A stretch of DNA of 64,000 bases from JBBQSN01 sp963825505 (GCA_963825505.1 CAWGTL010000004.1:186001-250000); one strand, 5' to 3'; positions 8,663 to 19,939 are shown, numbered from the stretch's first letter. Made by a program: numbers and translations. Notes: a model not told the origin generated them from the sequence alone.

Positions 8663-8691
8663 AACCTACTCCGCTTCGGCCGTGACGTCAG
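8663..8691 (-). promoter_or_regulatory. Likely promoter of the secreted-protein gene
   Basis: On the minus strand, -35 CTGACG (8686-8691, overlapping the NUDIX stop codon) and -10 TAGGTT (8663-8668) are 17 nt apart. Two small hairpins (GGTCT/AGACC and CCATCG/CGATGG) lie between the -10 and the start codon. Confidence 0.5.
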
Positions 8692-9326
8692 CGGTACGAC
8701 TTGTGCTCCGGCCACGGCGCGTCGGCCGGGCGCAGCGTCGTCCACCCGCCGTCGCGCGCGGCGCACGCCGCGAGCACTCCCGCCACGGCGGTCGGGTTGT
8801 GCACCCGCCCCGCGAGCACGGCGGCGCGCGCGTCGTCGAGGTGCACCCACTCGGCGACCATGTCGCGCTCCTCGTGCTCGCGCTCGTGCCGCTGGTCGTC
8901 CGGCACCGGCGACAGGTCGCGCGCCACGAACACCCGGATCGCCTCGTCCATGCCGCCCGGGGAGTTGAACCAGTCGACCAGCACGTCCCAGCGTCCGGCG
9001 ACCAGGTCGACCTCCTCGGCCAGCTCGCGCTGCGCGGCGCCGACGGGCGGCTCCCCCGGCACGTCGAGCAGGCCGGCCGGCAGCTCCCACAGCTCCATGC
9101 CGACGGGGTGCCGGTACTGGCGCACCATCAGCACCCGTCCCTGCCCGTCGAGCGCGAGCACGCCGACCGCCCCGGGGTGCTGCACGTACTCGCGGCGCAC
9201 GGTGCCGGCCTCGCCGAGGTCGACGGTGTCGCGCACGACGTCCCAGATCAGGCCGTGGTGCACGACCTCGGTCGCGACGACAGGTCGCGGCGCCAGCTGG
9301 TCGCCACCGCTGAAGAGCGTTGCCAC
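8688..9326 (-). CDS. NUDIX hydrolase, ADP-ribose pyrophosphatase-like
   Basis: A 212-residue protein. The Nudix box occupies residues 85-108: GLLDVPGE at its start and RELAEEVDL at 100-108. The metal-binding REL-x-EE is intact, while the usual Gly two positions before the end is Asp. The segment MVRQYRHPVGMELWELPAG is characteristic of the ADP-ribose pyrophosphatase branch. Expected reaction: hydrolysis of ADP-ribose or a related nucleoside diphosphate sugar. GTG start lies 10 nt after the pyrG stop, so it is probably co-transcribed with pyrG, as is common in Actinobacteria. Confidence 0.9.
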   Translation of the reverse strand: MATLFSGGDQLAPRPVVATEVVHHGLIWDVVRDTVDLGEAGTVRREYVQHPGAVGVLALDGQGRVLMVRQYRHPVGMELWELPAGLLDVPGEPPVGAAQRELAEEVDLVAGRWDVLVDWFNSPGGMDEAIRVFVARDLSPVPDDQRHEREHEERDMVAEWVHLDDARAAVLAGRVHNPTAVAGVLAACAARDGGWTTLRPADAPWPEHKSYR

Positions 9327-9336
9327 GTAGACGGTC

Positions 9337-11103
<1,767 letters not shown>

Positions 11104-11199
11104 GGACCTCGACGATAGCAGCAGCCCCACCGCCAGCGGTCGTCCACGCCGGACACGCTGCAGACGACGTGCCGCGTCCCACCCCTCGGTCACGCGGGT

Positions 11200-12306
11200 T
11201 CAGCCGGCGGACGCCCGGACCTCGGCGTACAGACCCAGCACCTGCTCCACGGCGTCGTCGTCCGTGGGCAGGGTGGCGGCGCGCTCGAGCCCCCGGCGAC
11301 GGTAGTGCTCGCGGCCGGCCGGGTCGTCGAGCAGCCGGGCGACGGCCGAGGCGAGGGCCGGCGCGTCGCCGTAGGGCACGAGCACGGCGGCGTCGCCGGT
11401 GACCTCGCCGGTGCCGCCCACGTCGGTGGCCACCAGCGGGGCACCGAGGCGCAGCGCCTCCTGCACGCCGAGCGGCTGGCCCTCCCAGACGCTCGGGCTG
11501 ACCGCCACGTCAGCGGCCGTCAGCAGGTCGGTGGCGTCGGACCGGTGGCCCAGCAGCCGCACGGGCAGCTGCTCGGTGGTGATCCGTCGCTCGAGCTCCT
11601 GACGCAGCGGACCGTCGCCCGCGACCGCCGCCACGAAGTCGCCGCGGTGCGACTGCGCGAGCCGCGCGACGGCGTCGAACCAGAACGGGTAGCCCTTCTG
11701 CGGCGCCAGTCGCGCCACGGTCACCACCAGCAGCTGCGCCGGCGACAGGCCCAGCTCGGCCCGCACCCGCTCGCGCACCTCCTCGCGCGTGCCGCTCGGC
11801 GGCGCGCCGGGCGGCGACGGCACCAGCGCGCGGGCGGTCCGCCCCGCGCCGCGCTCGTCCATCCGCGCCACGAGGTCGCCGCTCACGCCCAGGACGGCGG
11901 CCGCGCGCCTGGCCACCAGCCGCTCCAGCACACCGGACGTCGCCCGCACCCTCAGCCCGCCGACGGGCAGGTTGTGCAGCGTGACCACGAGCGGCGTGGT
12001 CGGGCGGCGCCCGCCCGCCAGCGCCGCGAGGGCCCCCGCGCGCAACCCGTGCGCGTGCACGACGTCGGCCTGGTCGGCGAGGCCCCGCAGCAGCGCGACC
12101 GCCTGGCGGTCCTCTGGCCGTGGTCGGTCGCGGATGTCGACGGGTGCGAAGGTCGCGCCGGTGCTCTGCAGGTCGAAGGCGTCCCACGCCTCCGGAGGTG
12201 CGCCGACCACGACGTCGTGCCCGCGCGCGACCAGCCCGGACGCCAGCGCGGCGACGTGGCGTCCGACACCCCCGGCCGAGGTGCCCTGCACCAGAATGAC
12301 TCTCAC
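11200..12306 (-). CDS. Glycosyltransferase family 4 protein
   Basis: A 368-residue GT-B fold glycosyltransferase. The N-terminal motif VILVQGTSAGGVGRHVAALA is a typical sugar-donor family 4 opening, followed by DVVHAHGLRAG. The C-terminal half has VTVARLAPQKGYPFWFDAVA, VSPSVWEGQPLGVQEAL and VPYGDAPALASAV, the nucleotide-sugar site with the second Glu. Substrate unknown, probably a cell-envelope glycan given the steAB/murJ neighbours. The GTG at 12306 has GGAGAGG at good spacing; another GTG at 12312 overlaps the murJ-like stop as GTGA. Translational coupling to the upstream gene is likely. Confidence 0.88.
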   Translation of the reverse strand: MRVILVQGTSAGGVGRHVAALASGLVARGHDVVVGAPPEAWDAFDLQSTGATFAPVDIRDRPRPEDRQAVALLRGLADQADVVHAHGLRAGALAALAGGRRPTTPLVVTLHNLPVGGLRVRATSGVLERLVARRAAAVLGVSGDLVARMDERGAGRTARALVPSPPGAPPSGTREEVRERVRAELGLSPAQLLVVTVARLAPQKGYPFWFDAVARLAQSHRGDFVAAVAGDGPLRQELERRITTEQLPVRLLGHRSDATDLLTAADVAVSPSVWEGQPLGVQEALRLGAPLVATDVGGTGEVTGDAAVLVPYGDAPALASAVARLLDDPAGREHYRRRGLERAATLPTDDDAVEQVLGLYAEVRASAG

Positions 12307-12308
12307 GA

Positions 12309-13989
12309 TCACTGCCTCTCCGTCGTCACCGGATCCGATGGCCTCTTGCCACGCCGCAGGAGACGGGTGGCCGCCTGCACGCTCGGGCGGTCGAGCACGA
12401 GCAGCGCGAGGCCGAGCACGATGGCCGTCACGAGCGCGGCGGCGGCCCCGGCCAGCACCGCGCCGGCCAGGCCGCCACCCCAGGCCTCGGTGAACCGGGT
12501 CGAGACCCACCACCCGGCCGCGCCGGCGACCAGCGCGGCGGCGCCCGTCCCCAGGAGGGTGCGCGCGAGCCCGTCGAGCGCGGCCGGGCCGGCGCACCGA
12601 CGCAGCGCGAGCACGAGCGCGACGCCGGCCACCGTCATGCCGATGCTCGTGCCGCCGCCGAGGGCCACGGCGACGTCCGCCGGGCGAGGCACCACCAGGG
12701 CCAGGGCGACCATCGCCACCACCACGGCGAGCCACCCGGCGACCGTCGCCGTCGCGGCGGCCCGACCGCGCTCGAGGGCGTACAGCGCCCGTCCGACGTG
12801 GGCGACGAGCGCGAAGCCCACCAGACCCGGCGCCATCGCCACCAGGGCGGGAGCCATCTCGGCCACCTCGCCCCGGTCGAGGTGCCCGAAGAACGACGCC
12901 ACGGGCACAGCGACCGCCACCAGCACCGCCGCGCCCGCCGACGAGACCAGCAGGATCGCGCGGGTGGTCCAGGCGGCGGTGGCCGCGAAGCCCTCGGTGT
13001 CGTGGCGCAGCCGCGCGCTCGGCCAGGCGCGGGAAGGCGCTGGTGGCCAGCGGCACGGCGAGCAGCGCGTACGGCAGCAGGTACACCGCCTGGGTGTACT
13101 GGAACACGTTGAGGGTGGCGGTGGTCCCCGGCCCGTTCGCCAGCAGCAGCACCGCGACCACGCTGGCCTGCTGGGCCAGCAGCGTCACCACGCCGGCGCC
13201 GGCGAGCGCGAGCGCCCGGCGCGCCACGCCGGGCGGGAACGCGAAGGTGGGACGCAGCCGCACGCCGGCCGAGCGCACGGGCCACAGCATCGGCAGCGTC
13301 ATCACCACGACACCGGCGGTCGTCCCCCACGCCAGCCACGCCTCCGCCGCACCGGGCAGCGCCAGCGCGTCGTCGCGGGCACCCTGGGCGGTGCGCGCGA
13401 ACACCAGGTACGCCCCCATCACCACCAGCGACGACAGCAGCGGGCCGAGCGCCGGCCACACCAGCCGCCGGTGCGCCGTGAGCACGCCGGCGAGCACGAC
13501 GCCCACCCCGTACAGCACCACCTGCGGGGAGAACACGACGAGCATCCGGGCCGCCAGCGCGGTGGCGCCGTCGCAACCATCGCCGACGCCCGTGAGGCGC
13601 ACGAGCGGACCGGCGAGCAGCGCCACGAGCAGCGCGAGCGGGGTGAGCACGGCGACCGCCCAGGTGAGCAGCGCCGACGCCGTGCGGTCGACCTCGGCCC
13701 GGTGCTCGGGACCGGCCCCCGGCGCCAGCGACCGCGACAGCGGGCCGGCCAGCAGCGGCACGACGGCCCCGGCGAGCGCGCCACCCGCCACCACCTCGAA
13801 CAGCACGTTGGGCAGCTGGTTGGCGGTCGAGTAGGCGTTGCCGACGCACTGCGCCGACACCGAGCCGGAGAACACCAGCCACCGACCGAAGCCGGCCGCG
13901 CGTGCCAGCAGGGTGATGCCCGCGAAGACCGCGGCGCCGCCGGCGATCCCGCCGGCCACACCGAGCGCGCGCCGCGAGCCGGGGCTCAC
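12309..13989 (-). pseudogene. MurJ-like lipid II flippase, frameshifted
   Basis: The two halves of a MurJ/MviN-type membrane protein are in different frames. The first (from GTG 13989) reads through many hydrophobic helices to TSAFPRLAERA near 13012. The second resumes as LRHDTEGFAATAAWTTR and continues with SFFGHLDRGEVAEMAPALVA to the stop at 12309. A net +1 in the GCGCGCGG run at 13010-13020 explains it. Corrected length is about 559 residues with 13-14 helices, typical of MurJ family flippases that move peptidoglycan precursor across the membrane. It overlaps both neighbours by 4 nt. The break may be a sequencing error. Confidence 0.85.
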
Positions 13990-14894
13990 GACCGGGAGGC
14001 GGGCGGACGCCGTCCGAGGGCGTCGAGCTCGCGCAGCACCGGGGTGCCCTCGATCAGCCGGGTGAAGCTCACCTTCTCGCTGAGCAGGGTCAGGCCGATC
14101 AGCCCGCCCAGCAGCAGCCCGCGGGTCGCGGACCCGCGCGGCCCCGGTGCGGTGGCGACCACCGCACTGACGCCCAGGAGCGCGCCGACCGCGTTGGCGC
14201 CGCAGTCGCCGAGCATCGACCGCTCGCCGAGGTCAGGCCGGAGCAGGGGTGCGGCCGCCCCCACCGACACCGCCTGGAGCACGGCCGCAGGTGATCCGCC
14301 GGAGGCCACCGGCGCTGCCGCGAGGGCGATCTTGAGCACCCGTCCGGGACGCAGGTCGAGCAGGTTGAGCAGGTTGGCCGTGCCGGCGACGACGCCGCCG
14401 GCGACGACGACGTCGGCCAGGTGAGCGAGCACGCCGCGCTCCGGCGGGCGCTCCATCAGGGCCGCGGCCGCCAGCACCCCGGTGCCGCCGATGCCCAGGA
14501 TCTTCAGCGCACCGGTGGTGAGCTCGCCGCGGGCGAGCGAGCCGAGGTGACCACGCAGCCCCTTGGACGAGCCCCGCTCGGCGAGGTCGTCGACGGCCCC
14601 GAAGGCGGCGGCGCCGACGGTGGCCAGGACGGCCGCCGCTCGTACCCGCCCCGGGAGACCTGGCGCCGTCAGCAGCCCCGTCGTGGCGCCCACGGCCCAC
14701 GACGGCCCCTCCCACAAGGTGACCTGGTCACCGCGGTGGTTCGTCCGTCCCCAGCGCGTGGCCCCGCCCGGCGCGCGTTCGCGCGCCGCCCAGGCCGCGG
14801 CCGAGCCGACCGCACCGGCCACGGCGCCTCCGACGGCCCCGGTGAGGGCGGCTGCCGACGACCGGCGCGCCTGCCCGCCGCCCGGACCGGGCAT
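13986..14894 (-). CDS. MraY/WecA-like glycosyl-1-phosphate transferase family membrane protein
   Basis: A 302-residue, strongly hydrophobic protein. The Asp-Asp motif (FGAVDDLAERGSSKGLRGHL), the polar loop TTGALKILGIGG, the NLLNLLDLRPGR segment and LGDCGANAVGALLG match polyprenyl-phosphate sugar-phosphate transferases such as MraY. The expected substrate is a UDP-amino sugar attached to a lipid carrier, but it is clearly divergent from housekeeping MraY. ATG overlaps the steB stop by 1 nt (ATGA-type) and its TGA overlaps the murJ-like GTG, so the whole block should be one transcript devoted to the envelope. Confidence 0.75.
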   Translation of the reverse strand: MPGPGGGQARRSSAAALTGAVGGAVAGAVGSAAAWAARERAPGGATRWGRTNHRGDQVTLWEGPSWAVGATTGLLTAPGLPGRVRAAAVLATVGAAAFGAVDDLAERGSSKGLRGHLGSLARGELTTGALKILGIGGTGVLAAAALMERPPERGVLAHLADVVVAGGVVAGTANLLNLLDLRPGRVLKIALAAAPVASGGSPAAVLQAVSVGAAAPLLRPDLGERSMLGDCGANAVGALLGVSAVVATAPGPRGSATRGLLLGGLIGLTLLSEKVSFTRLIEGTPVLRELDALGRRPPASRS

Positions 14895-15904
14895 CAGCCG
14901 TCCCCGGTGGCGGTGCCGGTGGGCTCGCTGCCGGGCGTCTCCTGCGTGGACGGTGGGCTGTAGGCCGGGGCGGCCGCCTGGGCGCTCTCGCCCGTCCCGT
15001 ACTGGCCTGCGCGGTCCTCACCCTGCTCGCGCAGCGCCAGGACGGTCGACAACCGGCCGGCCGGCGAGCCGACGGTGTCGACCGACGACACGACCTCGTT
15101 GAGCGAGCCGTCGGCGCGCACCTCCGACAGCAGGCCCTCGGGCGCGTCCGAGCTGCGCGGCGCGACGACGACCGTGCCGTCTCCCTCGGCGTCGAGCTGG
15201 GCGAGCAGCGTCAGGTAGGAGGCGTTGGCGGCCTGCACCCACTCCGGGTCGTCGGCACCCACCGAGTCGGTGGGCGGTCCGGCGACCACCAGGGCGAGGT
15301 CGGCCCGCAGCGGGGACTCCTCGGAGACGGTGACGAGCTCGCCGGCGACCAGGCCGTCCAGCGCCTGGGCGAGCGAGGCCTCGCGGTCGCCGCCGCCCTG
15401 GGTGGTGACCACCGCGCGCGCGAGCAGCACCGCCAGCTCGCCGTCGGTGCCGGTGGTGGCGTCCGGCGGCGGGTCGAGGTAGGTCACCAGCTGGCCGGCG
15501 AGCTCGGAGCGGAACGGCGCCTCGGCCGGGTCGGTCCAGCGCGGCTGCACGGCGACGGTGGTGCTCACCTGAGCGCCTGCGGTCTCCAGGTCGGTGAGGA
15601 GCGGGTCGATCGACTCCTGCTCGGCCCCGGGCAGCGTGATCAGGGCGACCGTGCGGCCCTCCAGCTGCTGCGGCAGCAGCGAGGTGCCGAGGGTGGTGAT
15701 GACCTCGTCCATGCCTGCGAGCTCGGCGTCGCGGTTGTCGACGGCCTGCTGCAGCGCCTCCTTGTCGGTGCGCAGCGCCTGCACCTGGCTGGTGAGGGTG
15801 TCGCCGAGCGACTCCTTCAGCGGCCCCGCGCCCAGGACGACGCCGATCGCGAGCGCCATGAAGACCGACACCAGCGAGACCAGGTGGTAGCGGAAGTCGA
15901 TCAT
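14894..15904 (-). CDS. SteB/MctB family copper transporter-like membrane protein
   Basis: A 336-residue protein with the family opening MIDFRYHLVSLVSVFMALAI, a single N-terminal transmembrane segment (VLGAGPL follows), then a coiled coil near residues 30-75 (QVQALRTDKEALQQAVDNRD) and a large extracytoplasmic domain, ending in a Pro/Thr-rich tail. Mycobacterial MctB is linked to copper efflux; the corynebacterial homologue SteB partners SteA at the septum. The steA-steB order here supports the septal cell-wall role. The ATG at 15904 is set by the conserved N-terminus. Confidence 0.87.
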   Translation of the reverse strand: MIDFRYHLVSLVSVFMALAIGVVLGAGPLKESLGDTLTSQVQALRTDKEALQQAVDNRDAELAGMDEVITTLGTSLLPQQLEGRTVALITLPGAEQESIDPLLTDLETAGAQVSTTVAVQPRWTDPAEAPFRSELAGQLVTYLDPPPDATTGTDGELAVLLARAVVTTQGGGDREASLAQALDGLVAGELVTVSEESPLRADLALVVAGPPTDSVGADDPEWVQAANASYLTLLAQLDAEGDGTVVVAPRSSDAPEGLLSEVRADGSLNEVVSSVDTVGSPAGRLSTVLALREQGEDRAGQYGTGESAQAAAPAYSPPSTQETPGSEPTGTATGDG

Positions 15905-15977
15905 CGGTTCGGGGTCCTCACGGTGGTCCTCACAGGGGAGCAGGGCGGCAGGGGGCGGACGGCGCGGCCGGCAGGGC

Positions 15978-17195
15978 TCATGGCGAGCGCTCCCCGCGGC
16001 CGCCGAGCAGGTCGCCGAACCAGTCGCCCACCACGCGCACGGCGTCGTGCACCCACCCGCCGGCGAGCGCGTAGAAGGTCTGCCCGGCTGCGGTGGAACC
16101 CAGGGCGACTCCCAGCGCGAGCAGACCGGCCAGCACGAGCAGCGCGAGCTGCACGTTGGAGATCCGCTGCCGGTACAGCCGCGAGACGCCCTTGGCGTCG
16201 ACCAGCTTGCCACCGACCCGCAGCCGGGTGAGGAACGTGCTCGCCATCCCCGAGCGGCCCTTGTCCAGGAACTCCACGAGGGTCGCGTGCGTGCCGACGG
16301 CCACGATCAGCTCGGCGCCCTTGTCGTCGGCCAGCAGCATCGCGACGTCCTCGCTGGTGCCGGTGGCGGGGAAGACGACCGGCGTGACGCCGAGGGCCTC
16401 GACCCGCTCCAGCCCCGGCGCCTTGCCGTCGCGGTAGGCGTGCACGACGATCTCGGCGCCGCACCTGAGCGCGGCGTCGGAGACCGAGTCCATGTCGCCG
16501 ACGATCAGGCTCGGCTGGTAGCCGGCCTCGAGCAGCGCGTCGGCGCCGCCGTCGACGCCGATCAGCACCGGCCGGTACTCGCGGATGTACGACCGCAGCG
16601 TCGCGATGTCCTCCTTGTAGTGGTACCCGCGCACCACGATGAGGACCTGCTTGCCGTCCAGGTCGGTGGTGATGTCCGGGACGCCGACACCGTCCAGGAG
16701 CAGGTCGCGCTCCTTGCGCAGGTACTCCATGGTGTTGGCGGCGAACGCCTCCATCTGCACGGCGAGCCCTGCGCGGGCCTCCTGCTGCGAGGCCTCGACG
16801 GTGGCGTCGGTCTGCTCGACCCCCTCGGCCACCTTGGTCTCGCCGACGAACAGGGCGTTGCCGTCGACCCGCGCGACCTTGCCCTCCTCGAGCGCGGTCA
16901 TCACCGCGGTGCCGACGCCGTCGACCAGCGGGATCCCGGCCTCGAGGATGATCACCGGCCCGCGGTTCGGGTAGCGCCCGCTGGTGCTCGGTGCGGCGTT
17001 GACGATGGCGGACGGCTTCTTGGCGACGAGCGCGTCGGCGGCCACCTGGTCGATGTCGACGTGGTTGATGACCGCGATGTCGCCGGGCTGCAGCCGCTTG
17101 GTGAGGTCCTTGGTGCGGGGGTCGACCCGCACCGGTCCGGTGGCACCGGGCAGCACGGAGCGCACCGACCGGCGTCCGAACAGGCTTCGTCTCAT
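15978..17195 (-). CDS. steA: Putative cytokinetic ring protein SteA
   Basis: A 405-residue protein. The N-terminal half has the SteA features (LQPGDIAVINHVDIDQVAAD, then NAAPSTSGRYPNRGPVIILE). The central part resembles thiamin pyrophosphokinase (VLIGVDGGADALLEAGYQPS followed by VGDMDSVSD). A hydrophobic helix near residues 355-375 (ALLVLAGLLALGVALGS) should place the C-terminus across the membrane. In Corynebacterium SteA and SteB control cell-wall hydrolase activity at division. It is followed by steB after 73 nt and preceded by recN, the conserved actinobacterial arrangement. Confidence 0.92.
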   Translation of the reverse strand: MRRSLFGRRSVRSVLPGATGPVRVDPRTKDLTKRLQPGDIAVINHVDIDQVAADALVAKKPSAIVNAAPSTSGRYPNRGPVIILEAGIPLVDGVGTAVMTALEEGKVARVDGNALFVGETKVAEGVEQTDATVEASQQEARAGLAVQMEAFAANTMEYLRKERDLLLDGVGVPDITTDLDGKQVLIVVRGYHYKEDIATLRSYIREYRPVLIGVDGGADALLEAGYQPSLIVGDMDSVSDAALRCGAEIVVHAYRDGKAPGLERVEALGVTPVVFPATGTSEDVAMLLADDKGAELIVAVGTHATLVEFLDKGRSGMASTFLTRLRVGGKLVDAKGVSRLYRQRISNVQLALLVLAGLLALGVALGSTAAGQTFYALAGGWVHDAVRVVGDWFGDLLGGRGERSP

Positions 17196-17286
17196 CGTCG
17201 GTCATCGTCCCACGTGCCGGTGCCCGGACCGAGCACCCGGACCGCCCGGGTGGGGTGAGCCCGCGCACAGGCGCGCACGGAGGTGG

Positions 17287-18987
17287 TCAGCCCTGCCCGG
17301 CCTGCTCGAGCAGCTCGGCCGCGTGGTCGCGTGCGGAGACCGACTCCTGCTGCCCGGCCAGCATCCGGGCCAGCTCGCGCACGCGGTCCTCACCCTCGAC
17401 CCGGTGCACCCCGCTGTCGGTGACCTGCCCGTCGTCGGCCTTGCGCACCACCAGGTGGGTGTCGGCGAACGCCGCCACCTGCGGCAGGTGCGTGACGACG
17501 ACGACCTGCGCGGTGCGGGCCAGGGCCGCGAGCCGCCGGCCGATCTCGACCGCCGCCGCGCCGCCGACTCCGGCGTCGACCTCGTCGAAGACGAACGTCG
17601 GGACGGGGTCCGACCCGGCGAGCGCGACCTCGAGCGCCAGCATCACCCGCGACAGCTCGCCGCCGGAGGCGCCCCGGGCGAGCGGGCGTGGGTCGGCGCC
17701 GGAGTGCGGAGCCAGCAGCAGCGTCACCTCGTCCGCGCCGTGCGGGCCGCGCGGACGGGGCTCCACGTCGACCTGCAGCCGCGCGGACGGCATCGCCAGC
17801 GCCGCGAGCTCGTCCTGCACCGCGGCGCAGAGGCGGTCGCCGGCCTCCCGGCGCAGGTCGGAGAGCCGGGCGGCGCGGGCGTCCAGGTCGGCGTCGAGCT
17901 CGCGGTGCCGCGCCGTGAGCTCCTCGACCCGGTCGTCGTCGCCGTCGAGCTCGAGCAGGCGGCGCGACGACGCCTGCGCCCAGGTGAGCACGGCGGGGAC
18001 GTCCTCGCCGAACCGGCGGGTGAGCCCGGTGAGCTCGGACCGCCGCTCGTGCACGTGGGCCAGGCGCGCGGGGTCGGCTTCGACCTCCTGCAGGTACGAC
18101 GTGAGGTCGGCCGCGAGATCGGCTGCGAGGTAACCGATCTCGGCCACCCGAGTCGCCAGCGCGGCGAGCTGGTCGTCGTGGTCGGAGACCTGCTCGAGGG
18201 CTCGGCGGGCCTGCTCCACGAGGGCCACGACGTGGCTGCCGTCAGCGGCGGCGACCTCGTCGGCGTCGCCGGCGAGCGCCCGGTGCGCCTCGCCGGAGGC
18301 CGAGCGCAGCTCCTCGGCGTGCTCCAGGCGCTGGGTCAGGGCCCGCAGCTCCTCGTCCTCCCCCGGCTGCGGTGCGACCCGCTCGACCTCGGCCAGGCCG
18401 GCGCGCAGCAGCTCGGCCTCCTGCCGACGCTCGCGCGCCCGCGTGGTGATCTCGGCCAGCTCGGCGTCGACCGCTGCGAATGCGGTCCACGCCTGCTCGT
18501 AGCCGGCGAGCTCCTCGGCCAGCGCCACGCCCCCGAACCGGTCGACGGTCTCGCGCTGGCGGGTCGGCGAGCGCAGCAGCACCTGCTCGGACTGGCCGTG
18601 CACGGCCACCAGGTCGTCGGCGAGCTCGCTCAGCACCGAGACCGGGACGGCACAGCCGCCGAGGTGGGCGCGGCCGCGGCCGGTGGCGGCCACCACCCGC
18701 GAGGCGATCAGCTCGTGGACGCCGTCGCCGAGGTCGTCCAGGTCGGCGCCGGCCTCGACCGCCCGGGCGGCCACGGCGCCCGCCGACGGCACGACGAAGC
18801 GGCCCTCGACACGGGCGGACGCCGCCCCCGAGCGGACGGCGCCGGTGTCGGCCCGGCCACCCAGGAGCAGCCCGAGCCCGGTGACCACCATCGTCTTGCC
18901 CGCTCCGGTCTCGCCGGTGAGCACGCTCAGGCCGGGGCCGAGCTCGACCACGGCCTGGCTGATCACCCCGAGGTCGGTGATCCTCAT
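17287..18987 (-). CDS. recN: DNA repair protein RecN
   Basis: A 566-residue SMC-like ATPase for double-strand-break repair. Walker A GETGAGKT is at residues 25-32. A long central coiled-coil region is rich in Glu, Ala, Leu and Arg. The ABC signature GASGGELSRVMLALEVAL and Walker B FVFDEVDAGVGG are near the C-terminus. The ATG at 18985-18987 has GAGGAG right upstream and matches the conserved MRITDLGVI start. It lies 31 nt after the NAD kinase stop, so both are probably one transcript. Confidence 0.96.
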   Translation of the reverse strand: MRITDLGVISQAVVELGPGLSVLTGETGAGKTMVVTGLGLLLGGRADTGAVRSGAASARVEGRFVVPSAGAVAARAVEAGADLDDLGDGVHELIASRVVAATGRGRAHLGGCAVPVSVLSELADDLVAVHGQSEQVLLRSPTRQRETVDRFGGVALAEELAGYEQAWTAFAAVDAELAEITTRARERRQEAELLRAGLAEVERVAPQPGEDEELRALTQRLEHAEELRSASGEAHRALAGDADEVAAADGSHVVALVEQARRALEQVSDHDDQLAALATRVAEIGYLAADLAADLTSYLQEVEADPARLAHVHERRSELTGLTRRFGEDVPAVLTWAQASSRRLLELDGDDDRVEELTARHRELDADLDARAARLSDLRREAGDRLCAAVQDELAALAMPSARLQVDVEPRPRGPHGADEVTLLLAPHSGADPRPLARGASGGELSRVMLALEVALAGSDPVPTFVFDEVDAGVGGAAAVEIGRRLAALARTAQVVVVTHLPQVAAFADTHLVVRKADDGQVTDSGVHRVEGEDRVRELARMLAGQQESVSARDHAAELLEQAGQG

Positions 18988-19018
18988 CTCCTCGAGCACG
19001 GCGTCCTCTCGGGAGCTC

Positions 19019-19939
19019 TCACGCGTCGACGGGGCCGCGCCACCCGGTGACGGGCAGCTGGAACTTGGCGACGAGGCGGTCGGTGAACGGGCCGGTGTTG
19101 AGCCGGGCGAGCCGGAGCGGCTCGCTCCCGCGGCGGACCTCGATCCGCGCACCGGGTGGCAGCTCGAGGGTGCGCCGGCCGTCGCACCAGAGCACACCGG
19201 AGCCGGCCCGGTCGACGACCTCGACCGCGAGCACCGACGTGGGGGCGACGACCAGCGGGCGGGAGAACAGCGCGTGGGCGCTGATCGGCACCATCAGCAG
19301 CGCCTCGACCTCGGGCCAGACCACCGGGCCGCCGGCGGAGAACGCGTACGCGGTGGACCCGGTAGGCGTGGCCATCACGACGCCGTCGCAGCCGATCGTC
19401 GACACGGGCCGGCCGTCGACCTCGGTGACGACCTCGAGCATCCGCTCCCGGCTGGCCTTCTCGACCGTGGCCTCGTTGACCGCGAAGGTGCGCGCGATCT
19501 CCGTGCGGTCGCCGTCGCGGCCGACGCTGACGACGACGTCGAGGGTCATCCGCTCCTCGACCTCGAAGTCGCGCGCCGCGATGCGCCCGACCGTGCCGGC
19601 GATGTCCTCGCGCTCGATCTCGGCGAGGAAACCCACGTGGCCGAGGTTCACGCCGAGCAGCGCGACATCGCGACCTCGCACCACCTCTGACGCGCGCAGG
19701 ATCGTGCCGTCGCCGCCGAGCACGACGACGAGCTCGACGTCGTCGACGACCTCGTCCGGGTGCTCCACGGTGTCGAGCTCCAGCTCGTGCGGGATGTCGG
19801 CCGCCTCGCTGGCGAGCATCACCGGGCAGATCCCGGCCTCGGACATCTGCTGCAGCAGCTCGGTGGCGGCGCTGACCGCCTGCGGCCGGCCGGTGTGCGC
19901 CAGGACGAGGACGCGCCGCAGCGGCGTGCTCGTGGTCAT
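19019..19939 (-). CDS. nadK: NAD kinase
   Basis: A 306-residue enzyme that phosphorylates NAD to NADP. The nucleotide motif LGGDGTILRAS (Gly75-Gly78 with catalytic Asp77) and the NEATVEKASRERM segment are present, followed by the glycine-rich CDGVVMATPTGSTAYAFSAG core of the C-terminal beta-sandwich. The ATG at 19939 overlaps the tlyA stop (ATGA), indicating translational coupling. The tlyA-nadK-recN order is conserved across Actinobacteria. Confidence 0.96.
   Translation of the reverse strand: MTTSTPLRRVLVLAHTGRPQAVSAATELLQQMSEAGICPVMLASEAADIPHELELDTVEHPDEVVDDVELVVVLGGDGTILRASEVVRGRDVALLGVNLGHVGFLAEIEREDIAGTVGRIAARDFEVEERMTLDVVVSVGRDGDRTEIARTFAVNEATVEKASRERMLEVVTEVDGRPVSTIGCDGVVMATPTGSTAYAFSAGGPVVWPEVEALLMVPISAHALFSRPLVVAPTSVLAVEVVDRAGSGVLWCDGRRTLELPPGARIEVRRGSEPLRLARLNTGPFTDRLVAKFQLPVTGWRGPVDA

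Noticed and set aside
12309..13989. Programmed +1 frameshift in the MurJ-like gene
   Set aside because: No slippery heptamer, stop codon or pausing structure at the junction, and the other similar breaks in the window argue for a common technical cause.
11305..14424. A plus-strand open frame of more than 1,000 codons
   Set aside because: Antisense to the glycosyltransferase and MurJ-like genes; no recognisable domain, and composition is that of a shadow.
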